Positions 12,537 through 23,154 of a DNA stretch of 64,000 nucleotides are shown here, piece after piece; within the stretch, counting starts at the first letter, position 1, and each line of letters begins with the position of its first letter. The notes beneath the pieces are model-generated. The model had not been told where the DNA came from and made no database searches. It saw only the letters and a list, made by a program, of their open reading frames with translations. The stretch covers positions 46,391,695 through 46,455,694 of the forward strand of contig CM049316.1 in assembly GCA_026874595.1 (NCBI GenBank). Reading direction: 5' to 3'. The position numbers and the translations under genes are program-made. Source of the DNA: Sipunculus nudus (Eukaryota > Annelida > Sipuncula > Golfingiida > Sipunculidae).

Positions 12537-12969
12537 CCACAGGCACTCGTTTCCAGCACTACAATGGTCTAGAAACCGACAACACATTGAGTATCGGCGA
12601 TATACCCATTATAAAAGAACAAGGTAATGAACTCCACCGCTACGCGGGCAAGACAATTTTTTTCACAAGTCCGAATTCCGGAGAATTATCCGCTTCACAG
12701 GTATGATCACGCGCCTTTTTGATGAAATCATCTTTATTTACAAGATTAAACTTCCAAATATAAAAGTTCCCCACACTAACCGCGAATTCCAAAACGTTTA
12801 TTCCAGCTGCGACACCATCATTTGGCATGTATACATTTACTAGTTGCGGAAGTTCTTGCCCGCGTGGCGGTGGAGTTCATTACCTTGTTCTTTTATAATG
12901 GGTATATCGCCCATACTCAATGTGTTTTCGGTTTCTAGGCCATTGTAGTGCTGGAAACGAGTGCCTGTG
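12537..12969. repeat. Foldback element: ~118-bp inverted repeats, ~197-bp loop
   Basis: The left arm 12537-12654 is almost the exact reverse complement of the right arm 12852-12969 (for example ACAAGGTAATGAACTCCACC against GGTGGAGTTCATTACCTTGT), with about six mismatches. The loop is unrelated AT-rich sequence with no coding. It lies in the intron between the two lectin exons. It is probably a non-autonomous foldback or MITE-like element. Confidence 0.88.
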
Positions 12970-14515
12970 ATGGTAGCCCGGGTTTGATCTCCGGCTTGGC
13001 TATGAGAGCGGGTTGTAGTGGCCCGTCCAGGGCCGGTGGTTTTCTCCGGGTTTCAGGTTTGCACCAACTCGAGACACTGCCAAACGCCACGGTCATAGTA
13101 TTTGAGAGTGCTACGATTAGTTATATAGCCGGATAAGATACCACATTTGGTCTTTTATACCTGCTAGATGTGTCGTTTTACAGAATATTATCTGTTTATG
13201 AAAAAATTGTCAGTGTGTGTATCTAGTTGGGAAAGGGCCAGATGTTGATTGAAATAATCAACTTATCTACGTTTTAGTGTGGTGACGCCCACAGGCTCCC
13301 GAGTTGTAGAAGGATCACCTGAGTACCAGAGACACTGGAAAATTGCTTGCGTATTTTGTTGAGGTCTTTTTGTGGTTTAGTATAAATAAGCCATGCGTTT
13401 ATAAAGTGGAATGTTATGGAGTGTAAAGGAGATTCGATCGCATGAGTGGATAGAGAGTGCTTGCATCAAGATGTTTGCATGAACTATCTGTTTTAAATTC
13501 TCAGTATAATGGTCAATGGCCGCTTGTCTGTTCAATCTTATAAAACAGTTACCTTTACTGTTCATTAAGTCACTCTGAACTACTTTATATTGATGCCTTG
13601 ACCCCCCCCCCCCCCCCCATTTCGTTAGATTTTCTTATGTCAACGTATTGCATATTTCTATGAAATCTAAACTTTTTTTTATTAACCGTAAGCAAACCTT
13701 GTCTGTATGTAACTCTTGAACATTGGGAAAAGATACAATTAAAAAATGAGCACGGTGTTACCTATAATGTCAGTATAAAGACAATTTGTCCGAATCCTGC
13801 CAAGTGTTCTTATGTTCACCATAAGTTTTATGCCGATCAACAACGTCTAAAGCACTTTATAATGGCGTGGCTTGTCTCTGACAGTGTCGATGATGAAGAT
13901 CAGGAACCGCGCTGGGCAAAGAAGGCTGCCCTGTGTAACTCATTCCTTTGCATCTTCAGCGTTCTCCTATGGATTTGCTGACATGGACTCTTTATGGCCT
14001 TCCTGCGTGTTAAGCACTTGAACAGCCGATGGAAGATGCAATCAGACACACTACTTCTCTGATTTTGTCAAAAGGTGTCTCTGATTACCCTACAGTAGTT
14101 TGGTAGTTTCTAGATGTGTAGAAAACCAGAAGACCCGCTAAACCCATAGACCTTGGCCAGGCCATTACCAGCGGAGAGAGCCTCACTTGTTGCCAAGAAT
14201 GTTCAGGCCCGAGTGCAGTCCAAACCCAACAGCTTGGTTTATCCGGAAGTTGAAGACTCTTACTAGGGCTGTATCAATACATCGATATATCGATAAGAAT
14301 CGATACCCAACTTTGGTACCCATACCTGTATGCTTTGCATATACTGTATTGACCGTATAGAGAAACAACAACCCAGTGACTGCTAACACATGTATACAAG
14401 TCACATCATAAACCTTGACTACTTAAAAAGCTATAGCTATTGGCCTTGTTTACTGAGGTCGATATTGTCCTACCTAGAATATAAAAATTGTTTTAATATA
14501 ATATTCCACACAATA

Positions 14516-14516
<1 letters not shown>

Positions 14517-14570
<54 letters not shown>
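14517..14570. repeat. (TA)n microsatellite
   Basis: About 26 AT dinucleotides in the intron between the two lectin exons. Confidence 0.97.
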
Positions 14571-14572
<2 letters not shown>

Positions 14573-14931
14573 TGATGAAAGTGATTTTTGTCCCGAAGGT
14601 GAAAAGTGTCCCCCTGCCCCCTCCCTGATACGAGGCCCATAATTACTGACATTTATTTTGCTTTATAAACCAACATTTTACCTCTACTTGATTCAGGTGT
14701 TAGCTAAACAATTTTTCGATTGCTTACAATATCGGTAAGAGGTTAATAGAACCAAACTACGAATTCGACAACAGACGAAATAAACGATCAAAGCCAAGAG
14801 GGATGGGATAAAATAGGCGTAGGTGAATGTGAAAGATTTATGGATTCATATTCCCGGAAATAAACAAAAACTGTGTAATTTCATGAGATGGAAACAACTT
14901 ATGATTTTCTAGGCCAAATACAAAAGCACGG

Positions 14932-14956
14932 CGGGGGGGGGGGGGGGGGGGGGGGC
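14932..14956. repeat. Poly-G homopolymer run
   Basis: About 22 consecutive Gs. Similar long C or G runs occur at 7857-7870, 10214-10226, 13604-13618, 17884-17905, 18642-18659, 27131-27152, 59636-59647 and 62342-62355. Lengths of such runs are unreliable in assemblies. Confidence 0.9.
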
Positions 14957-15248
14957 GGCATTGTCGGGTTGCAAAGGGCTTCATCAAAATCGCTGTTTTT
15001 ATTCAATAAATCAGGTTGAGAAAAAAGGTGTTTGGAGAAGGGTTCTGTCCAAATATTACGTATCTGTAGCCATTTATTATCTATTTTAAATACATCCTGA
15101 ATGCAGAACATAACAGATATGTCACTGAACGGAAGTGATCAAACTTGTCTAATATACTACAGGTCTTACATTGCTTCTCTAATCTCTTAGGTATTATCTT
15201 TTGGACAGATAGGAAGCCATGCCTAATTATATTTTAACCTGTTCGCAG

Positions 15249-15454
15249 CTCCAGTAAAGCTTGGATAGGACTGAAGGAGGATTCTGGTAGTTACACATGG
15301 ACAGAGAGCGGTAACGTCGCCTCACACACGAACTGGATAAGCGGGGAACCTGACACGGCAAAACCATGCGTTTTCATCGACAGTAGTAAGGAATATGAAT
15401 GGAAATCCAAGGCCTGCTCGGATGAGTTTCTGGCACTGTGCAGCACGCGCTTGG
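15249..15454 (+). CDS. Channel exon 3: C-terminal half of the C-type lectin-like domain
   Basis: The acceptor is TTCGCAG and the donor GTGGGT; the exon starts with one base completing a codon and ends in phase 1. It encodes SSKAWIGLKEDSGSYTWT, then NWISGEPD, PCVFID, EYEWKSKACSDEF and LALC. WIGL, the NW..GEP strand and the three last conserved cysteines are classic CTLD landmarks. The EPD triplet sits where sugar-binding lectins carry EPN or QPD, but the usual WND Ca2+-ligand motif is replaced by WKS. Calcium-dependent sugar binding may therefore be altered or lost. With exon 2, all six cysteines of a long-form CTLD are present. Confidence 0.92.
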
Positions 15455-15618
15455 GTGGGTCAGAATTGTGCGAGATGCAATCTTGCTTCCAAAAGAAATA
15501 TTAAATAAAATATTAAATCATCTTCATTATTCAAAATTTCGGCTATTCTTAAGGCAAAAGGATAAAAATCTCATCAAAGAGATACCTCAAACATATTTTC
15601 ATATTTTTATTTCGGCAG

Positions 15619-16972
15619 AAGCGGCCACTACGCCATCACCTATTACCTCACTGGAAATGACTACCACAATAAGACCTAAAACACAAGAGGAAACGACTAC
15701 AACAATAGCACCAACAGCACCAGCGGATACGACTACAACAATAGCACCAACAACACCAGTGGAAACGACTTCCACAAAAGCACCTACAACACAAGCTGAA
15801 ACGACTACAACAATAGCACCAACAACACAAGCTGAAGCGACTACAACAATAGCACCAACAACACAAGCGGTAACGACTACAACAATAGCACCTACAGCAC
15901 AAGCGGAAACGACTAAAACAACAGCACCAACAACACAAGCGGAAACGACTACAACAACGGCACCAACAATACAAGCCGAAACGACTACAACAATAGCATT
16001 AACAGCACCAGCAAACACGACTACAACAATAGCACCAACAGCACCAGCGGATACGACTACAACAATTGCACCAACAACACCAGCAGAAACGACTTCCACA
16101 AAAGCACCTACAACAAAAGCGGAAACGACTAAAACAATAGCACCAACAACACAAGCGGTAACGACTACAACAATAGCACCAACAACACCAGCGGAAACGA
16201 CTACTACAAAAGCACCTACAGCACAAGAGGAAACGACTACAACAACAGCACCAACAACACCAGCCGAAACGACTACAAAAACAGCACCAACAACACAAGC
16301 CGAAACGACTACAACAATAGCACCAACATCACAAGCGGTAATGACAACAACAATAGCACCAACAACACCAGCGGAAACGACTACCACAAAAGCACCTACA
16401 GCACAAGCGGAAACGACTACAACAACAGCACCAACAACACAGGCGGTAACGACTACAACAACAGCACCAACAACACAAATCGAAACGACTACAACAATAG
16501 AACCAATACCAATAACACCAGCGGAAACGACCACTACGCCAGCACCTACGACCGCAGCGGAAACGACTACCATGCCAGCACCTACAACCGCAGTTGAAAC
16601 AACCACTATGCCAGCACCAATAGCGCAGGCGGGAAGTACTACTGCATCAGCACCTGCAACGCAAGCGGAAAGTACTACTGCGCCGGCATCTACAATGCAA
16701 GCGGAAAATACTATTAAGCCAGCACCTACTACGCGAGCGGAAAGTACTACTATGCCAGCAGCTACTACGCCAACACCTACCTCACCGGTATTACGGGGAA
16801 TCCCTGGGAGCCGATTCCCTGAGCGGATTCAAACCAGAGAGTCCTTTCAAAGAGAGGAGAGGGTTACGGAAATTCTGGCGAATTTACCTGAGAAAGAAAA
16901 GGCAAGCCTGGGCTTCAACAGAGCAGAATTTATTCTCAGTTGTAAATTTGGAGACAACAACTGTCAGGTCGA
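15619..16972 (+). CDS. Channel exon 4: Thr/Pro-rich mucin-like stalk plus start of the DEG/ENaC core
   Basis: The acceptor is TCGGCAG and the donor GTAAGT (at 16973). G|AA joins exon 3 as Glu, giving STRL-E-AATTPSP. Most of the exon is a tandem array of a 12-residue (36-bp) unit close to TTTTIAPTTQAE, about 30 copies, more degenerate toward the 3' end (TTAAETTTMPAP, QAESTTAPA). Such Thr/Ser/Pro repeats are typically O-glycosylated extended stalks; O-glycosylation is inference. After about 16780 the sequence becomes non-repetitive and ends in EKASLGFNRAEFILSCKFGDNNCQVE, which matches the DEG/ENaC region before the conserved C-x-F..C motif. The exon thus tethers the lectin domain to the channel core. 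Repeat number is likely to vary between individuals. Confidence 0.92.
15690..16780 (+). repeat. 36-bp coding tandem repeat (mucin-like stalk)
   Basis: About 30 copies of a 36-bp unit resembling ACGACTACAACAATAGCACC plus AACAACACAAGCGGAA, all in the channel frame. The period of 12 codons is preserved throughout with one short irregularity near 16505 (IPITPAE), which also preserves the frame. Confidence 0.93.
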
Positions 16973-16986
16973 GTAAGTGTGTTTCT

Positions 16987-18365
16987 AGCTCAGCTGACTT
17001 TAAGTCCTCTTAGCTATAGCAATGGTCCTTTGTCCGTCGTCTGTCCGGCCGGATGTCCGTTAACCTTTTGGAGCCATTGGATCTATGATTCGAAAATTCT
17101 ACACACAGTTAAATGTCCCTAGGTTCTCCTACCAAACCGAAAACTGAGTCGCTGTGACTTCGTTCTTTTTAAATATTAAGGAAAAGCCTTTTAACAAACT
17201 TTCATCTCAAACTTTCATCTCAAACTTTCATCTTAGCCTCTTAAATACATCCAAGCCACAAAGCTTATCATTTACCTAGTCCAAACCAACATATATAAAT
17301 CAATTACAAAAAAAACTTTGCACGTGACTAAGATACTACGCTACTAGCTTAAAACTTCCGATGCAGGCGTGGCCTGTGACCTATAAAATTTTCAAGTCTG
17401 TCCTGCCCGGTCGTGCGTTAGCAGGGCACAAGTCGTAACCGGTTGACCTAGAATATTCTAACTTGACATCCAGGGAGGTCCATGAAAATATCCTTTGAAA
17501 TCTGAAATAAGGTCTTTGTTACCAATATTTCTTCCGGCTATTGGCTCATTACAAAAATAATTTTAAAAGTTGATACAAAAGCTGCAGTATATAAACAACT
17601 AATGAATCGAGAAGCATGACATTTTGCATGCAAATTGATTATGGAGTGTTTCATCAGTTCCTGTAGACTGGTTGTGCCACCTGGATTTTTTTTTTTTCGA
17701 ATTTTTGCCTACCTTTTTTTGAGACCTTCAAGGAAGTGGTCGTCCGTTAACAGGGGACAAATCGGAAATGTTAGACAGAGAATCTTGTAACTTGATATCC
17801 AGGGAGGTCCATGAAAATCTCCAAGAAATCATGAAATCAGGTCTCTGTTACCTATATCCTCTGAGCTATGGGGCTAAGAATTACCCCCCCCCCCCCCCCC
17901 CCCCCAGAATAATAACAAAATTGATACAGAATCTTCAGTATCTGAATAATCTTGATCAAGGATATTTCATCTGAAAGTCATCTGAGCTGTAGTGATCATT
18001 CTTTGTTCGTCGTCTGTCCGTCCAGCCGTCTCGTCGTCCGTTGACAGAGCACAAATCGTAACTGCAATACCTGGAATCTTCTAACTTGACATCAAGAGAG
18101 GTCCATGAAAAATCTCTTTTGAACCTGAAATAAGGTCTCTGTATTTATATCCTCTGATATATGGGGCTCAGAATTACCCCCAAGAATAATTAAAACATTG
18201 ATAAAAAAAGCTCCTGCATATTAATCTAGGAATGTTTCATCAGTTCCTGCAGACTGGTGACACCAAATGTATTTTTTTTAATGTTTAGACGCATTTTTTC
18301 CTCTATTTTTGAGACCTTTAAATTAAGCAGTCTGGCTGTTAATAGGGCACAAACTGCAACCGTTG
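16987..18365 (+). repeat. Dispersed repeat family A, copy 2 (forward arm)
   Basis: It starts AGCTCAGCTGACTTTAAG with TTTGTCCGTCGTCTGTCC, followed by several subunits with GGGCACAAGTCGTAACC-like starts. It is within the intron after exon 4 and pairs with the inverted arm that follows. Confidence 0.82.
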
Positions 18366-19525
18366 GTGGTCTCTGGATTAGTTGTTCAGATACTTCAGCA
18401 TTTGTATCAAATTGTCCATTATTCTGAGGGATACTTCGGAGTCCTATAGCTTGAAGGATATGGGAAACAGAGACCTAATTTCAGGTTTCCACAGAAACTT
18501 GTCATGGGCCTCCTTGCATGACAAGAATGAAGATTCTAGGTCCAGTTGTTACGATTTGTACCCTGTTGACAGATAACCTATTCTTTAAAGGTCTCAAAAA
18601 TAGAGAAAAAAATTCGTAGTTTGTATGAAATTTTCCATCATTCGGGGGGGGGGGGGGGGAAGGATATGGGAAGCAGAGACCTTATTTCAGGTTTCCATGG
18701 AGACTTATAATGGGTCTCTCAATGTGTCAAGAATGAAGATTCTAGGTCCAGTCTATACGATTTGTGAAAACAATTCGTAAAAAATTGAAAAATACAGGTG
18801 GCGCCACCAGTCTGCAGAAACTGAGGGAACACCTCTTGATCAATATGTATGTAAAAAATCATGACCATCAGTGTTGTAGTTAATGAGATATTGAAGTTTT
18901 TGTATGAAATTTTTGACTATTCTGGGGGGTACTTTGGGGCCCCATAGCTCACAGGATATGGGTAACAGAGACCTAATTTCAGGTTTCCATGGAGACTTTT
19001 CATGGGTCTCCCTGTGTGTCAAGAATGAAGATTCTAGGTCCAGTTGTTACGATTTGTGCACTTTTAACAGATGTTCACATTTTTTAAGGTCTCAAAAATA
19101 GATAAAAAAAATTCGTAAAAAAATGAAAAATACAGGTGGCGCCACCAGTCTGCAGGAACTGATGGACCATCTCATAATTAAAATGTATGCCAAAAATCAT
19201 GACCAGCATTGATGTAGTTAATGAGATATTGAAGTTTTTGTATGAAATTTTTTTGCCATTCTGGGGGGGGGGGGTATTTTTGGGCCCCATAGCTCAAATG
19301 ATATGGGTAACAAAGACTTAATTCCAGGTGTCCAAGGAGATTTTTAATGGACCCCTATGGCTGTAAAGTTAGAAGATTCCAGGTCCAGCGGTTACGATTT
19401 GTGCCCTGTTAAGGGACAGACGACCGGACGACCGGACGGACAGACAGACAGACGGACAGACGGACGACGGACAAAGAGTGATCGCTATAGCTCAGCATGA
19501 CTGAAAGTCAGCTGAGCTAAAAACT
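18366..19525 (-). repeat. Dispersed repeat family A, copy 3 (inverted arm)
   Basis: The same family in reverse. It ends on the + strand with GACGGACAAAGAGTGATCGC and AGTCAGCTGAGCTAAAAA, the reverse complement of the family start. Together with copy 2 it forms a large inverted repeat of over 1 kb per arm. Confidence 0.82.
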
Positions 19526-20106
19526 CTAGGTTTAACCTTCGGATTTTAGAAAACAACCATACTTAACTGTGCAGAGGTCGACAATGGACTTATGCTGATA
19601 ATAACTTTAATTGTTAATGTTAAACAGTTTATTTTTAGGGATATAAAACAGTTCCAGTGCATGTCTTAGCTTAAAATGTGTCCTTTAATATAATGCTTGG
19701 GCCATGACCATTTTCCCTTATTGAATAATTGAATGGTTTCAGGTCAAAAATTTTCATTTATTACACAGTACAATATATATATATATATCTAATTAGCTTA
19801 TTTTAGCATGCTTTTCAAATTTAGTATATGCTCATTTAAAAATGGAATTTTATTTTTAACATAATCTTATTTTAGTTAATAAATTAAATGTATTATTATA
19901 CTTCAGCTCATGTAGATTATTCCTTTAATTTACAGGGTTTCATAAGTTCCCAGTGGGTTTATATTTACATAAAAAATACAGCCAGATGAGATAGTGATAC
20001 TTTTACAACAACGTAATCCTAAGACGCTCCTGTATATTTCATTCAGTCCATAAGAGTGCAGTCAATACAACCACTTGGACTTGATACCAATTTCTCAGAA
20101 TCAATT
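19526..20106. other. Intron remainder without coding signal
   Basis: AT-rich sequence before exon 5 with a short TA run at 19774-19788. Nothing else seen. Confidence 0.6.
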
Positions 20107-20244
20107 TCAGCTGAGCGCCGTGACCAACAGGTCCCTTGTTATCTGTTGTTCTTTCATGCTATACTACATTACAAAAAGCTATGCCTACCGGAAGGTCTTG
20201 AAACATTCCAGTTTAAATTTAGTTGTATTTTTCTTGTTATGCAG

Positions 20245-20354
20245 TGATTTTGCGACATTCTACAACGCAATCCACGGGAACTGCTATACGTTCAACTCGG
20301 GCTGGAATTCAGATATATCGCTATACAAAACCAGACGAGTCGGTCGAAAGTACG
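20245..20354 (+). CDS. Channel exon 5: DEG/ENaC core, GNCYTFN motif
   Basis: The exon lies between TTATGCAG and GTAAGT, with one leading base and phase 1 at the end. It encodes DDFATFYNAIHGNCYTFNSGWNSDI. The 'D-F...G-N-C-Y-T-F-N' string is the strongest extracellular signature of the DEG/ENaC family. It continues directly from the C-K-F..C of exon 4. The following intron (20355-26716) contains a dispersed repeat and the 81-bp splice-acceptor array. Confidence 0.93.
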
Positions 20355-20769
20355 GTAAGTATTCCCAAATCAGGCGGAGTCAGTGACCGATGTGTCGAAG
20401 CTTCATATCATATTAATATATATGTTTAATTATTATAAGGTGACATGCATATATAGCCGTTATTAAACTACCCTGCTGTATGGTTACGTGACGTGGACTG
20501 CCTATGCAATACATGCCAAACAACGGAACCACTTTCATATGACCTGTCTCCGTCGACTGATGAATATTAGATGGCAAGATAAAGTTCCAAACACTCTAGT
20601 CATAGCCGAGGGACGAACATCATTAAACTCCAAGCATTTACCTTTTAAATAATTCATTATACCAAATGGTCTTTTATTGACCGAGATTTGCTATTATAAA
20701 CAATATTTTAAAATGAAGTCCTTGAAAAAAGTTTATTACATATTGGACTTTAGAACCAATCATAATTTG

Positions 20770-21553
20770 ATGACTTGAACCGCCTGAAAGTCATTCGAGC
20801 TATAGCAATCACTTTTCGTTCGTCGTCCGTCTGGCCGTCCGTCCATTAACAGGGCACAAATCGTAACCGCTGGACCTGGAATCTTCCAACTTGACATCCT
20901 TGGAGGTCCATGAAAAATCTCCATGGAAACCTGAAATTAGGTCTCTTTTGCCCATATTCTCGGAGCTATGGGTCTCGTAAATACCCCCTAGAATAATAAA
21001 AAATATGATACAAAGCTCCAGTATCTTAATAACTAATGCACAAATGGCCATGTTTTTTGCATCGAATAAATCATTAAGTGTTTCATCAGTTCCTGTAGAC
21101 TGGTGGCGCCACCTGTATTTTTTCGATTTTTTACACATTTTTTTCTCCATGAGAAGTCTTCATAAAAAATTGAAATCAGGTCTCTGTTACCCTTATCCTC
21201 CGAGCTATTGGGCTCATGTGTCCCCCTCCCCCTTCTGAATGATTAAAAATGTGATACAAAAGCTCCAGTATATGAATAACTAAATCAAATTCTTGATTCT
21301 TTGCATGCATATTGATCATGGAGTGTTTCATCAGTTCCCGCAGACTGGTGGCAGTATCTCTATTTTATTTCAAATTTTTTTCACGTTTTTTTCTATTTGT
21401 GAGACCTTCAAATGAAGTTTTCATCTGTCCAAAAGCCCACTGAAATCCATTTCCAAGGACTCTCACAAAATTCATGATATTTTGCACTCTCGCTGTCATT
21501 TTGCTCATTGTTTAACATTCCTTGAATTCAGCTGAGCGTCATGGGCCACTAAT
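20770..21553 (+). repeat. Dispersed repeat family A, copy 4
   Basis: It begins GAAAGTCATTCGAGCTATAG and TTCGTTCGTCGTCCGTCTGG. It has two subunits and the terminal CAGCTGAGCGTCATGGGCCA. A further 3' end alone (CAGCTGAGCGCCGTGACCAA) occurs at about 20107-20140, just upstream of exon 5. Confidence 0.8.
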
Positions 21554-21640
21554 TTCTGATTCTGAGCATCAGCCAAGAAAAGTATGTAGAAGATGTAGAA
21601 AGCAATTGAATGTTTTCTTCTACAGGTCTGTAACTAATCT
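21551..21640 (+). repeat. Isolated, diverged copy of the exon 6 array unit
   Basis: TCTGATTCTGAGCATCAGCC, AAGAAAAGTATGTAGAAGATG and TTTTCTTCTACAGGTCTGTAA match the array unit with substitutions. It lies 1.2 kb upstream of the array, immediately after the end of a dispersed repeat copy. Confidence 0.7.
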
Positions 21641-22834
21641 GAACATGCAGGGATCGACATTGGCAGAAAAGCAGAAACTCCGGGCGAGTTGAGCCAAAAA
21701 AATCACTGGCTCTTACAGAAAACAAATAGATCCCGAATTTATATTTCTTGTATGTACTAACAAAGTAAAACCCAGTCTGAACAGTTTTTGGACGAGTTCT
21801 GTTAAGCTGGTTGAAATTATTTTGTTAAGCGGGTAACATTATCAGGCAAGACAAGGTGACAAGTTATTTCAATCGAAATGAAACTCGTGAATTTGTTTTC
21901 ATAAATTAATTAAACTGCTTCATTAGGAAGGTAAAAAAAAACAATGAGCAAATTACAACTTTTAATTTTTCTTGATACCTGTTAATGTACTAAGGAAATT
22001 ATTTTTGACATACAAAAAGTGTTCATGACTTTGACTTGTTGTATGCCTAAGTTATCCTTCTATGATTTCCCCGTACTTTCATGCTTCCCTTTTGCAAGCC
22101 TCCAGCGGTATTGAGAGGAGGCTTCTTGAGGTTGATGAGTTCATTTATAAATAATTATTTGGCTAAAATTGTTTTGTTGGTGGACTTTGTGATGTACCCC
22201 AGAGTCAAAAACATCCATTGCAAATTATTAAGCCTCCCACCCCCCGTAGGGAGAGCAGACCTATAAAAGTGGATTTTTTTTTCTATATTATTATGTGCAA
22301 AAAGGGGGGATTCTTAGGTCCCACAAAGTTAAAACCCATCTAATACATTTTTTCCTTACTTCTGTTAGTGTTTGCGCTGGGCCTTAAATATGACTTATTT
22401 TCAAACACTGACCTTGTTACAATATTACTTAAAGGTGATATATTTGAGCCTGATATCTACTTTTGACTTTGAACAAACTCCCAAGGAATATGTAGCCGAT
22501 TCCTTATTGTCGCAAACGTTGCGGGCGTCAGGGGGTGGCGTCCAGTGAGCGCTAGGCGATAGTCTTTCTTATATGTTCATGGGGGAACTTAAAACAATTG
22601 CCAAAACCCAGTTTTTTTAACATGGTTTCATAACCTGCCACATAAGCGGTAGCTCCCAAATCCAATATCATAACAATGCGGGCCACTGTGGGCTCTTTTC
22701 TTACATAATGACACAATGAGAGATTTACCAAACGGGGGCTTCTTTAAATCAGCTCTGTCGTGGATGTTTGATTATTAACATCCACTTTCATGATTTACCA
22801 TGCGTTTTCCGCATAGATATGAGACGAATGCAAA

Positions 22835-23154
22835 CAGGATTGCACTGTCTTCCGAGGTATTTGGCAAGTTTTTAGCAGATGCCGGAAAGGTTGATTTAAT
22901 GTTTTCTTCACCAGGTTTGTCGCTGATCCATAACATCAACCAAGACCAGTGTGTAGAAGATATCTTGATGCTGATTGAATGTTTTCATTTACAGATTTGT
23001 CGCTGTTCCATAACGTCAGCCAAGACCAGTGTGTAGAAGATCTCAGGATCCTAATTGAATGTTTTCTTTTACATTTTTGTCGCTGATCCATAACATCAAC
23101 TAAGACCGGTATGTAGAAGATATCGGGATGCTGATTGAATGTTTTCTTTTACAG
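22835..23154 (+). repeat. Degenerate leading units of the exon 6 array
   Basis: Three to four diverged copies precede the homogeneous array. They have TTTGTCGCTGATCCATAACATC in place of the array's TTGTCACTGATCCTGAACATC, with acceptors CACCAG, ATTTACAG and a damaged TTTTACATTT. Their spacing is about 80 bp rather than 81, with ATATCGGGATGCTGATTGAATG-type junctions. The same junction type reappears in the single 80-bp unit at 26475-26554. Confidence 0.85.

Larger units (their letters stand above)
12970..15248. other. Intron remainder without coding signal
   Basis: Intron of the lectin domain. Contains homopolymer and TA runs and a CGATATATCGATAAGAATCG-type palindrome near 14281-14301. No further exon is required by the splice phases. 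Confidence 0.6.

Noticed and set aside
15599-16606. 335-codon minus-strand frame rich in Val and Ala, and Cys/Arg-rich minus frames
   Set aside because: They are the antisense of the Thr/Pro repeat, which belongs to an exon with consistent splice phases on the + strand.
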